DNA of 64,000 nt from Manis javanica (taxonomy: Eukaryota; Chordata; Mammalia; Pholidota; Manidae). Shown in pieces: positions 23,027-33,156 of this stretch. Under the pieces are notes generated by a model, which saw nothing but the letters and a program-made list of their open reading frames with translations, was not told where the DNA came from and did not search any database. The stretch's first letter is position 1. Every line of letters starts with the position of its first letter. A program made the position numbers and the translations under genes. The stretch is taken from assembly GCF_040802235.1 (NCBI RefSeq), contig NC_133157.1, forward strand, positions 35,306,501 through 35,370,500, read 5' to 3'.

Positions 23027-24300
23027 TACCCCCATATTAGCTGTTAAAAAAAAACCAAAGGATCTTTCTGCCTAGTCCAAGATCTCCGCCTCATTAACAT
23101 GGCCATCGTCCCTATCCATCCCTTAGTTCCAAATCCATACACCCTTTTATCACAGATCCCTGCCTCAGCCTCCCACTTCTCAGTCCTAGATCTCAAGGAT
23201 GCATTTTTTTTCTATCCCTCTGGAACCCTCCTCTCAAGATTTTTTCAGCTTCACTTGGACGGACCCATACACAAGACATTCTGAACAACTCACTTGGACA
23301 GTTTTGCCACAAGGCTTCCGAGATAGTCCCCATATTTTTGGACAGGTCCTAGCTCAGGACCTCAAACAGTTTCATCATGATCACTACGAGTCCACCTTAT
23401 TACAATATGTGGACGATCTTCTACTTTGCAGTCCCTCGTGGGAACAGTCTCAACTTGACACTGCCTCCCTACTTAACCTTCTAGCTTTCAGAGGTTACCG
23501 GGTATCCCCCATCAAAGCTCAAATCTCTTCCCCTTCTGTCACTTACCTCGGATTCCTTCTATCTCAACAAAGAAAGCCCATTACCTTAGACAGAAAATGA
23601 CTCCTCTCTGACCTGCCCGTTCCCAAAACCAAGACAGAAATCCTTTCCTTTCTAGGCCTGGCTGAGTATTTTAGAGCATGGATCCCTAACTTCTCCCTGT
23701 TGGCAAGACCCCTATACGACCTCAGCAAGGGCCCCCCTGAAGAACCATTATCCTCCTCACCCAACACTCCTTCATTAAGCTCCATCAAGCCCTTGTGGAA
23801 GCCCCAGCTCTCCATCATCCTGATTTGTTGAAGCCCTTCTCATTATACATTCATGAGAGGTCCAGTCAAGCTCTAGGAGTCCTAGGCCAATATTATGGCT
23901 CATCCTTTGCCCCAGTAGCTTATCTTCCCAAGCAATTAGACCCCACAGTTTGGGGATGGGCCCCCTGCCTACGAGCATTAGCCACTAGACAGCTCTTGCA
24001 GAAGGAAGCTCATAAACTGACATTCAGGGCGCCCCTTACCATTCTGTCCCCACATCACCTAAAAGACCTCTTAACCTACAAAAGTTTACAGACTCTCTCT
24101 CCCTCCAGACTCCTGACCTTACTGTCCTCTTTCCTCCAAAATCCAGACATTTCTTTCCTCCCCTGCCCGCCCCTGAATCTGGCCACTCTTCTTCCTCTAC
24201 CCTACTCTCCTCATACTCCCTCGCATGATGGCCTGGAAGCCCTTCACAACTTCCTTCCATGCCACTCCACGATCTCCGAAGGAGCCCTCTCACACTCCGA
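23027..24300 (+). pseudogene. pol: pol reverse transcriptase region, multiple frameshifts
   Basis: RT copies viral RNA into DNA. Readable blocks are LVQDLR and LDLKDAFF (about 23075-23212), QLTWTVLPQGFRDSPH (about 23287-23335), the catalytic YVDD at 23406-23417, and YLGFLLS. Frame changes occur near 23015-23060 (including an A9 run), in the T8 run at 23205-23212 and near 23745-23775. There is a TGA at 23598-23600. The connection domain continues to the RNase H start. The catalytic residues remain, but the enzyme cannot be made as one chain. Confidence 0.87.
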
Positions 24301-24800
24301 CCGCATCTGGTTTACTGATGGGTCCTCCTTTAAACATGAGGGCACCCACTATGGAGGATACGCAGTAGTCTCCCTCAAAGACATCATCGAAGCACAAGCC
24401 CTACCCCCCGGTACAACCAATCAACAGGCCGAACTCATTGCGGCCACCAGAGCTTGCACTCTAGCCCGGGACACGTCTCTCACACTGTACACTGATTCCA
24501 AATACGTATTCCACATTCTCTTGTCCCATGCGGCAGTATGGAAAGAATGAGGCCTCCTCACCACAAAAGGAAATTCCATCACTAATTCAGCCTTAATTAC
24601 CAAACTTATAGAGGCTTCACAACTCCCACACCGAATGGGCATAGTCCACTGCAAATCACATAAAAAAGACGACTCCCCCATTACAAGGGGTAACAACAAA
24701 ACTGACAGAGTAGCCCTATCAGAAGATGCACCAGACAATGATCCGTCTGCCCTTGAGGTTTTAGCCTTATCACAAGACACCCTCTATTCCCAGGACAAAG
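24301..24800 (+). pseudogene. pol: pol RNase H domain, one nonsense codon
   Basis: RNase H removes genomic RNA from the RNA-DNA hybrid. Acidic residues are present in FTDGS (D at 24317-24319), AELIAAT and TDSKYV. TGA at 24548-24550 follows WKE and looks like a CGA-to-TGA change, because the same frame carries on beyond it into the tether before integrase. Confidence 0.85.
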
Positions 24801-25839
24801 AGTCCCTCTTCCGCTTCTTACATGATCTGTTCCATCCTAGCCCCCAATCCTTGATCCATTTTTTAGAATCCTTTTTTCCTTTTTTTCTCTCTCTCCTGAA
24901 GACAAAACCCTACTTAACCAAATCACCCACAGGTGCACCATCTGCCAATGCACTAACCCTAATACCCCCATCAAGGCCCAACCCTTCCTGGCTCATCAAG
25001 CAAGGGGTAATGTCCCTGCCACAGATTGGCAAATAGACTTCACTAACATGCCCCCTGTACGGCGTACCAGATACCTACTTGTGTTAGTAGATACATTTTC
25101 AGGATGGGTCAAAGCTTTCCCCACCACTAACAAACGAGTGTCTGCGGTTGCTTCTATCCTCCTCACCCAGATCTTTCCTAGGTTTGGGATGCCCACTTCT
25201 CTCCAATCAGATAACGGCCCTGAGTTCACTGCCCAAATTATCCAGAACCTCTCCAAGTCGCTCTCGCTCCCCTGGCATTTACATTGTCCTTATCGACCAC
25301 AGGCTTCGGGAAAAGCAGAAAGAGCCAATAGGACTCTAAAGGACATCCTGACCAAACTATCTCTAAAACTACACCTTGACTGGGTTCGCTTACTTCCCTT
25401 AGCTCTACTCCGCATTCGGGCCCTCCCAAAGAAACGTTCCTTCTTGTCGCCCTTTGAGATCATGTATGGCCGCCCAATTCTACCCCTGGGGCTCCCTTCC
25501 CACAAAGGACCAATTCCTCCCAATATGGCCCTTCCGCTACTCTCTCTCCTCCGTACTGAATTATGGAAATATCAGGATTGGCTCCTTCCTGATCCATCCA
25601 CCTCCCAAAATCCTCCTGTCTTACAGCCCGGTCAACTAGTGTTTTATAAGCCTCCAGAAAATAAGCCCCCTCTCACCCCAAAATGGGAAGGTCCACACCC
25701 AGTCATTCTCTGCACCCCCTCGGCCACTAAGCTCTCACTGCCTGATAACTCTGTCACCCCTTGGATTCATATCTCCAGGTTGAAACCAAACACCCAGGGC
25801 CCAAGACGCTGTCTACTCTACCACACTTCATCCCTCTGA
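24801..25839 (+). pseudogene. pol: pol integrase, catalytic core and C-terminus intact in frame
   Basis: Integrase joins viral DNA to host DNA. The His pair of the zinc domain (HDLFH, near 24821) is in one frame and its CTIC pair (near 24934) in another, so a frameshift lies near 24870-24895, a T-rich stretch. From there to the stop at 25837-25839 the frame is uninterrupted. The D,D-35-E triad is complete: D at 25036-25038 (WQIDF), D at 25210-25212 (SDNGPEF), E at 25318-25320 (GKAERANR). A GPY/F-like C-terminal block (PKWEGPHPVIL) follows. Confidence 0.88.
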
Positions 25840-25893
25840 TCCCTTGAAACTCCACATCTCCTGTTCACCCCCTTTGCCATCCATACCCAAATC

Positions 25894-26766
25894 ATGATTT
25901 TTTCCTCCTTTACTGCTCTCTCGCTTTTTTCCCTCATTCCTATTGTCTTCCCCGCCACCCCAGCCTCCTTTGTATGGCGATTCAAAGTCAGACAGACTTA
26001 CACACAGCATCAAACAAAAATTACTGCCCTCATAGCCACATCAGACTGCCCTCTTAAAGGCTGCTCCGAGCCTTTATACCTCCACTTTCCTCCCTCCACC
26101 AAAGTGTTCACTAGCAGTTACCTTTATTCTCCCTACTTCTGCTTCCTCTATGACCAAAAACAAGCCTATTGCAGGCGATGGCCAGACACCTATGGGGGAT
26201 GTCCCTACTGGTCTTGCGTCACTCACTACATGGGTAACTCCCAGTACCCACAGTATTACTTCTCCAACTGTTTCATAAAATATCCCAACAGCTCATTCTC
26301 CTTATCAATCCCAGATCCCTGGGAATCTCGATGGGCTGCTGGAGTCACAGCCTCAGTTTACTACCGGGGGTCCTCTACCCACCACGGTACCCTTCATATC
26401 TCTCGAGAGTATGTTCCCTCTCATTTCCAGATCTCTCAAGTTGCATCAGATATCGGGCATTTCGAAAAAGTCATTATCCAAACTTTTGACGGCGACTCTT
26501 CATCTTCTTATCCCCGCCCCTCTTCCAATTCCTCCTACTCTTGGTTACAGCTCATTCAGGACACCACCATCTTTCTCAACCACACCCTTAACACTGCCAA
26601 TTGTTTCTTGTGTGCATCACTACAGCGCCCACTGCTAGCCGCTGTGCCCCTTAACATTTCCAATTACTCCTTTCACACAGAAGGACAACCCTTCCGCCCC
26701 CCCTGGCGGACATACCCCTATGGGAACCAGAATACCCAAACAATCTCACCATCCACCACTGTGTAG
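25894..26766 (+). pseudogene. env: env surface subunit (SU), truncated by frameshift
   Basis: SU binds the cell receptor. The ATG at 25894 opens a 290-codon frame with a hydrophobic signal peptide (about 25 residues), many cysteines and several N-X-S/T sites. A CXXC motif (CFLC, 26602-26613) is the SU element that forms the labile disulfide to TM in gammaretroviral Env. The frame runs into TAG at 26764-26766. The original reading continues in another frame from about 26700-26735, so a single indel separates SU from TM. Confidence 0.85.
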
Positions 26767-26771
26767 GCCCA

Positions 26772-27599
26772 ATGCCTCCCCACTCCAGCGCACTTCACTG
26801 TCTCTCTATCTACACCCCTACCTCCAGCTCTAAGACTTTTACACAACCGGGACACTTCTTTTGGTGTAATGGCAGTCTTTTCAACTCACTGCCTCCCAAC
26901 TCCAGCACACCCTGCATTCTCGTCACCCTAATCCCACAGCTTACACTTTACAGCATGGCAGAATTCCTTGAGCTCCAACCTCCCTTACCCTTGCGCACAA
27001 GAAGGGCTGCTTTCCTTCCCATTATGGTCGGTATTTCCCTAGCCACCTCAGCCATTAGGGCAGGATTTTCAGGGGGAGCCTTGGGTCACCTTCTAAGGGC
27101 AATTAGAGATCTCAACACCAAACTTGAGGGAGCCCTGACATCCACTGCCGATTCCCTGGCCTCTCTCCAAAGACAGGTCACTTCGCTAGCTAAGGTCACC
27201 CTTCAAAACTGGCGGGCCTTAGATCTGCTTACAGCCAAAAAGGGCGGCACCTGTGTCTTCCTTGGAGCAGAGTGCTGCTATTACATCAACGAATCCGGCA
27301 TTGTAGAAACTGACATTACCAAACTCACCAACCTTGCCTCCAGTCTCCACTCTGCTTCCAATTCTAACCCATTCTCTTCAATACTAACAAACCCCTTCCT
27401 CACCTGGCTGTGGCCCATTGCAGGCCCCATAATAATCATTCTTCTCGCCTGTCTCTTCTTACCCTGTATAATAAAGTTTATCAAATCCCAAGTCAGTAAA
27501 ATCTCTAATCAAACTTTCAACCAGCTTTTACTCAGGAACTACCAGCTTTTAGCCACAGAAGACCCCTCACCCTCACGTAACCTCCTCACCACACGCTGA
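26772..27599 (+). pseudogene. env: env transmembrane subunit (TM), continuous open frame
   Basis: TM mediates membrane fusion. It shows the last part of SU, a furin-type RTRR (26994-27005), a hydrophobic fusion peptide, a heptad coiled coil, an immunosuppressive-type segment (LQNWRALDLL), the CX6CC loop (27252-27278), a membrane helix at about 27408-27480 (LWPIAGPIIIILL) and a tail of about 40 residues ending at TGA 27597-27599. All signature elements are present and unbroken. The frameshift upstream detaches it from the signal peptide. Confidence 0.87.
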
Positions 27600-27640
27600 G
27601 ATAGACCCCCTCTCTCCGCTGGAAACTGTTCCTGGAAACA

Positions 27641-27976
27641 ATGGCCGCAGACGCCTGGCTTCTGGCACCCGTATCCTCTTGGCACCATTGGAATCAACAA
27701 GTCCTCGACCTATGGTTACAGGGAACCTTCATTGATTTCCAACCTGAAGAAGTCCACATCTACTCATCCCTACTGTGGGGAGTCCTATCAACCCTTTCCT
27801 CCCAGTCCTCAAGCCCTCACTCCCTTCTCCGTCCCCGTTCAGCAGGAAGCAGTCAAAGAGAAAGCAACGTCCACAACCCCATAGAGGAGAAAGGGGGGAA
27901 TGAAGGGCCCCTACCCGTAAGATGGCGAACTTCCTGCTTCTCTTTCAGATCTTCGGTTCCCGCCGGCGCCACCTGA
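27641..27976 (+). other. Small open frame between env and the 3' LTR
   Basis: A 111-codon frame whose ATG has a strong context (ACAATGG). It starts 42 bases after the env stop and reads through the PPT into the 3' LTR. The first ~60 residues are Trp/Leu-rich. I recognise no family. Simple gammaretroviruses usually have little sequence here. It could be a chance frame. Confidence 0.35.
27883..27900 (+). other. Polypurine tract
   Basis: AGAGGAGAAAGGGGGGAA directly abuts the 3' LTR and primes plus-strand DNA synthesis. Confidence 0.92.
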
Positions 27977-28147
27977 AGCCCAATCACCCCTCGCCCCCCT
28001 CCCAATCCCAGTACCTATCCATAGCCACCAGACCCGTAGAAATGACACCTCAATCAGCTCATGCCCCTTCCTATATAACCCAGCACCTTTCCCTAATAAA
28101 GCGGAATTCTCCGGTGAATTGCTGATGTGTGTCGCTCCTTCCTTTCA
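27901..28147 (+). repeat. 3' LTR of the provirus (247 bp)
   Basis: TG...CA ends, TATATAA at 28072-28078 and AATAAA at 28095-28100. It lacks the 9-bp TATA duplication of the 5' LTR and is followed by CCTTT. Confidence 0.93.
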
Positions 28148-28152
28148 CCTTT

Positions 28153-28471
28153 CCAACACTGCCCCTCTTCACCCACTACTTCCCAATTTGCTTGCCTGGA
28201 TTAAAACTTGAAGAGCTGGTGGAAAGGAGGCCTGATGTCACTTTTTCTTGAAATGCTGTCACTCTGACAGATATGTGGGTGCTCTTCCTTTACTTTTCCT
28301 TGCCTTACCTGGGCACAGCCTTCTAGAAACCGAGAGGTGAGCCCCTGGAGTGGAAGTGCAAGAGTGGGTTTATGCTGGTTTCCCAGGGACTCTGATCTGT
28401 CCTCACTAAGTTGTGTGAATACAAGAGAGAAAGAGCAATGACTGATTCCTTTGGGGTTTCCCAAAAGGCCT
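28153..28471. other. Spacer between provirus and ATP8B stop
   Basis: About 320 bases that would be 3' UTR of the ATP8B gene on the minus strand. No minus-strand AATAAA was recognised and no repeat was identified. Confidence 0.4.
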
Positions 28472-28663
28472 CTACTTTTTAAAAGGAAAGCTGTTTTTCT
28501 TGGGCAACTTGGCCTTCATTGTCTTGCCAGAGGTGATGGGGGTTCCGAAGCCCTGTTTGTGGGAGAACGCTTAGGTGGAGCAATGAGAACTCATGTGCTT
28601 CAGTTTGGTCAGGACTGGGGGCGGCAGCGGCTGTCTCACGGAATGGTGATTTCTGTCGACGAC
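28472..28663 (-). pseudogene. ATP8B5: ATP8B terminal exon: cytosolic tail AFSHKQGFGTPITSG
   Basis: The acceptor is CTATACAG and the exon ends at TAG 28472-28474. It contains the AFSH motif conserved in ATP8B tails. The codon before A-F-S-H is TAA (28571-28573), where the family has Tyr. The provirus 3' end lies about 325 bp further along the gene's downstream side. Confidence 0.75.
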
Positions 28664-28761
28664 CTGTATAGCCAGGGCATGAGGCACAGGGTTTTTCTCC
28701 ACAGAGGCAAAGGCAAAGAGGGTCATGAATTATATCTGGGTAGATTTCCTGTCCTACTCAC

Positions 28762-28891
28762 CTTGTCCATGCTGACAGGCCAGACAGTAGTTTGAGAAAT
28801 TGGTACCCAGTCACAGGCAACATAGAGAGGCCCATGCTGAAGACAACACTCAGCCACAGTTGTGGCTGGCTCAGAGTGTTCCTGACCACAC
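28762..28891 (-). pseudogene. ATP8B5: ATP8B exon: last membrane segment (RNTLSQPQLWLSVV)
   Basis: 130 bp. The acceptor is TTTACAG and the donor GTGAGT. It is in phase with the previous exon through KLL, then one base short in CTGTCTGG, so the last nine codons and the next exon fall out of frame. Confidence 0.75.
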
Positions 28892-29292
28892 CTGTAAACA
28901 ATGAGCCAGGAGGGGAAAGGCTGAACCAGAGGCTAGAGGGAGGGGGCCGTTAGCCAGAACTTAGGTACCTCTCCAGTCCAAAGAAGGAAGTTATTGGAGA
29001 CAGTTTATAGTCTCCTGAGAAATAACGTAAATGCAAAAGAATTGCAATGAGGTCCTCTGTACAGCCAAAGTCAGTGTGAATTCACATGTCTTTGTCTCCC
29101 TCTAAAGGTCAGGCAGGGGAGGAGAGGTGAGGGATACAAAATGTTGGTGGGGAAACAAAAATGAGAAGGCTTTGGAGGAGAAAAATGAGTGGCTTGATAA
29201 TAAAAGGTGCGAGCCAGGTGCATCTAATATTCACCCTCTCTATTTTGTCCTTAGAGTGGAGATGAGAGATAGGGTCATTAATAGCGGACATT

Positions 29293-29430
29293 ATAAGGCA
29301 GTATGCCACAATGGAAAGGATGTTGGACTGGGTGGGAACCAGGAGACCTAGATTTAAATCATACCTATGAGGTATGCCTACCACATAGGATGCTAATAAA
29401 GTCAAATTAGTTAAGAAATTTGAAAATATC
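29293..29430 (+). repeat. MIR SINE, in ATP8B intron
   Basis: The core GCAGTATGCCACAATGGAAA ... GGAGACCTAGATTTAAATC matches the MIR 5' half pattern. It is diverged and ancient. Confidence 0.7.
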
Positions 29431-29439
29431 TCAGAAACT

Positions 29440-29567
29440 CTAGTAAAGTAAAATATTTCCCTTACTAGATTTTGAATGCTTTTAGGGCAGAGACCATGTC
29501 TTCTATCTATATCTACAGAGCCTAGCACATATTAATAGCTGCTCAGTAAACACTTATTAAACAAATA
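29440..29567 (+). repeat. L2 3'-end fragment
   Basis: The block TTTTAGGGCAGAGACCATGTC ... GAGCCTAGCACA ... CAGTAAACACTTATTAAA is the usual L2 3' end pattern. Confidence 0.6.
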
Positions 29568-29629
29568 TACTTTGTTCACATTCCCTACCCCCTCTCCCAC
29601 CCCTTGACACATGCTGAACAGAGCTTTAC

Positions 29630-29767
29630 CTAGGAACTGGAAGACACTGGGGACCATCAGGCACAGCCATCACTGTACAGGAAGAATAAGATGCAAAAGT
29701 AGAAACCCAGGCTACCCCAGGTGAAGAAGTGGCTTACCATCATCCAGCAGGTTGTCTCCAGGGCAAT
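29630..29767 (-). pseudogene. ATP8B5: ATP8B exon: IALETTCW ... HFFTWGSLGFYF, frameshifted
   Basis: 138 bp. The acceptor is TTTTCAG and the donor GTAAAG. One base is missing in GATGGCTGTGCC relative to the family, so the frame meets TGA at 29657-29659 before the FQFLG end of the exon. Confidence 0.8.
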
Positions 29768-29928
29768 CTGAAAAGCACCCTCTTATGTGCAATGCTTCAT
29801 GAGCAGGGATTGCTCAGCCACCCCCCTTCTCCAACTCCATAATGGAGGATGCTTCCTTCCCACCTGCCCTTCCTCTCTTTCAAACAGGCTCCCCACTCAA
29901 TCCGCTTTCCCCTACCACCACACCACAC

Positions 29929-30174
29929 CTGCGTTGTGACCACCCAGAGTAAGGAGGTCTGTACTATCAGGGAGAAGTACTGGTTGTTGGAGATTTCCTT
30001 CCCATCACTGCACACTGAGTTGTAAATGGTTCCCATGGGGACAAAGAACAGCACGAAGGAACTGTAGATCCCATGCACTAAACACTTCACAAATTCTTTC
30101 TTGTTGAAATAGAGGTTGTGCTGGCCTGGCTCATACAGCTCTGGGAAACGTAGGTTCCATGTTTCATTTGCATC
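29929..30174 (-). pseudogene. ATP8B5: ATP8B exon: FPELYEPGQHNLYFNKKEF to LLWVVTTQ
   Basis: 246 bp. The acceptor is CTTCCAG and the donor GTGTGG. It is open, encodes a lumenal/cytosolic loop and two membrane segments, and is phase 0 at both ends. Confidence 0.83.
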
Positions 30175-31499
30175 CTGGAAGCACCAGAGGGCAAGGAGGA
30201 AGGTTCAGGGTCTCTCCGTAGAAGGTCCCATCTCCATCAGAGCAGAGGCTTCTCCCCCGACTGAGTCCGCTGCCAGGCTGCCTAGGAGCTTGCTTATGGA
30301 TTACTTGAGAGGTGGAACCAGAGAATAGAGCAGTGACCTCAGACCCTCCCTAAAGTCCTACTCTCTAGGCAAGGTTCTAGGTGGTGGAAGAAAGCTAGGA
30401 GGTCAAGATGGTGGGAAGGACCTGGGGGCAGTTAGGATTGGGGAATTAAGAAAGGGGGCAGTTAGGATCAGATGTAGGTGGAAGGGAGAACTGGAGCTTG
30501 GGGTTGGGGAGGCATTTGGGATATGAGTCCCCAGTTTTAAGTGTTCCTTAAGTGGAATATTCTTTCTGTCAAAAGTCAGTGGGAGGACAGGGGAAGTCAA
30601 TGGGGATCAGTAAGTCTCTTGGAGGTATCTGTGTTCTGTGAAACTCCAACCATTCCCATAGCTACTGGGGAACTCAGTGAGAGGATTCCCTGTGTGGATG
30701 ACACTGGATCATCTTCATCTCCTAAATCTGAAGCTTTGAATAACAAAGCTGGGCTTCTTTTGAGAGGTTGTGCATCCCTAGAATCAGACCATTAAAGATG
30801 GACAGGACTGTTGAGTGACACAGCCCATCCTTCTTGCTGCTCTGAGGCTGGCATCTACATCATGGGGAATTTTCCTTCCTGCCCCGATGGAGACCAGGAA
30901 CCATGACCCCAGGATGTCCTCTTACTATATTTCTCTTTGGAGGCTCTTTTTCTATTTGATGTGCCCAGGACTGGAGGTTGGGGTAGAAGAGTGGGGAGAG
31001 GTAGGAAACTGGGACCCTCAATGCCCAGGGAATTTTGACAGAGATGGATGGTATTCCCTAGGCTGACTCCCTATGACTAGAGTTTACATACCCATAGTCC
31101 CCTGTTGGGCCTTCAGCATCTTACCTAGGTCTCCCTGCATTGGCTTATCTCTTATTTCCACATGGATCTCTCCTTTCTTAAAGCCACTTGCCTTACCTAG
31201 TCTTGCCAGAATAACTCTATTTCCTTAGTACACAATTTCTATGTTCCTCTCTACAAATAAAAAATTGACACAGGAAAACTTGGATTTCTAAAATTGAGGA
31301 TTATTCTCTGTGAGGAGGATTCTTCTCTTTATCCCATGAGACCTCTTCAGGTGATGAGCTTTCTTCCTTGCTCTAGAAACTATTCCATTTATACTTGACT
31401 TTATAAAGCTCAGTTCTTGCTGTCTTCCCCATTCTTGGAAATACTTCTCGTGGGCCCAGGGGCTTCAGTGCCAATGGAGAGGCTTGCTGCTGCTCTTAC

Positions 31500-31592
31500 C
31501 TGGTCAAACAGACTCGAGCCCAGGACAGGGAGGGAGGTGTAGCCAGGTTGTAGAAAGTGATAAACCAGGTATCCTAAATCAGGTATCACAAA
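31500..31592 (-). pseudogene. ATP8B5: ATP8B exon: WFITFYNL / YTSLPVLGSSLFDQ, garbled
   Basis: 93 bp. The acceptor is TTCTAG and the donor GTAAGA. The first part has a near-duplicate (GATACCTGATTTAG then GATACCTGGTTTAT), about 10 nt longer than the family pattern. One base is missing before YTSLP. The net change is +9, so the exon ends in phase but the residues between the two indels are scrambled. Confidence 0.72.
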
Positions 31593-32932
31593 CTAGAAGA
31601 ACACCAAGGAGATTTCTTAGATTACTCTCTAAGTCCCAGATACCCTCACAGGTCCAAGAAAGTCCCCTTTGCCCTCCACCTACCCAACACCACACCAACC
31701 TAGAGCAGGACTTGGATTTCAGAAATCTGACTGAGAAGGCTGACTCCAGTCTTTATTCAATCCTACTCTACTTAGAGCCCTAGGTCCCAGGCTGGGGCAA
31801 GGCCACATCAAGCTTGTCTGTGGCCATCCTACAAGGTTGATTTGGGCCAGCCCTATCTACCGTGACCTGCACTGCCCCTGCCCATACAGATGATAGGACC
31901 CAGAGCAGCTGCTAGGGAATACTCGCTGAGCTTCTGCACTCCCACGCATGTAAGCCTCTGGGCTCTTTCATCTGCTTTGTGGCGTTTAGTAGCTTCTATA
32001 ACACTGGACACTTTCTAATATTGGCAAACAGAGTAGACCCAAAGACCCTTCCCTAGCTGGGGGTTCCATCTTAGGGCCTAGAGAGGGCTCCTTTCCTTAC
32101 TAGCCACAAGAGGTCAGCAACAGCACATACATACACACGCACGCCTCCCACAGACCGCCTGCCTGCTGGTGATTGAGGGTATACAGCTCCACTACTACCT
32201 GCTGCCTGGTCTGTTTCCCTGGAGCCCCAGGCACCAAAGGCAGCAGGGCTCTCCCAGGATGACCATTCCTGAGGTTGTTTCTCTTGAGAGATTTCCTTGA
32301 GAGACTCCTGAAAAGCTTTTCATAGGAAAAGGGATTCCTCACAGAATGTCAAAATCCAGGTGTCACTTCTCTCCACTACTGTGGGGCAAGATTTTATATT
32401 CAAATGTGTAATGAATTAATTAGTGCAACAATAGTGTGCATTTGGGGCCAGGGGAAAGGAGTGTCAGGGTAGGTTAGCAGAAGTAAAGGGAAGCTATGTT
32501 TCCAAGTACAGCTACAGTGAACACCATAATCAGCCTCTCTGGAAGACTCAGAGGCCCCTTGAGGCTCAGACTGCTCCGTAAAGATTACTTTGGATGCTAA
32601 AAAGACTTCCAGATCCAGGAACTTCCCTCCATTGCATATGTTGGGAAATTCTAGATCTCTATAGTCGGGAAAATGTAAAATATTGTATAGGGGCATTCTG
32701 AAGGTAGGAGTCAAGGTCAAGTCAGAGCTGGCCCAGAAAAGTTAGTGTTTGGGAATCTAAGTTTCAGTGTAGGGTTAGGAGACGGGATCAGCATGGGTGA
32801 GGAGCTTTATGGATGGATGGCAGCACACCATACACTGGTCTCTAGAGGAGAAAAAGGTCTGAGCTGGCTAAATTGGGGATGATTAGAGAAGACCCCACTG
32901 ACCAGAGGGAAGAACATCACCTGACCTCTTAC

Positions 32933-33156
32933 CTGTGCAGAAAATCCGCTGTAGAAGGCATACCAGAGGTTCACCAGGGTGAAGGCAAAGTTTTTGTAAA
33001 AGAAGTAGCTGAGAAACTTGCACGTGCGATTATAGGACCAGCGGCCATGGACCAAGAGTAGACGCTGAAGATAGTGGAACCGGGAGAAAGTGTAGTCACT
33101 GTTGAGCATGGCCTGCATTCCCTCCTGGCCGCTGATGCCAACCCCAATGTGGGCAG
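32933..33156 (-). pseudogene. ATP8B5: ATP8B exon: [10 protein letters not shown] ... [21 protein letters not shown]
   Basis: 224 bp. The acceptor is TTTGCAG and the donor GTAAGA. It is open, covers the end of the P-domain (HGRWSY) and the first membrane segments of the C-terminal half, and is the best-preserved exon. Confidence 0.87.

Larger units (their letters stand above)
19650..28147 (+). mobile_element. Complete class I (gammaretrovirus-like) endogenous provirus, tRNA-Phe primer type
   Basis: Order is LTR, PBS, leader, gag, pro, pol, env, PPT, LTR over 8,498 bp. It is flanked by a 5-bp direct repeat CCTTT (19645-19649 and 28148-28152), so both ends are original. The primer site matches the 3' end of tRNA-Phe at 17 of 18 bases. 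That match, with two zinc knuckles in Gag and a CX6CC TM, suggests the HERV-H/F-like (ERV-F/Fc) branch. By hand I count about 16 substitutions over ~247 aligned LTR bases (about 6-7%), so it is not a recent insertion. All three gene regions carry stops or frameshifts. Only the integrase part of pol, SU and TM have long open stretches. Confidence 0.92.
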
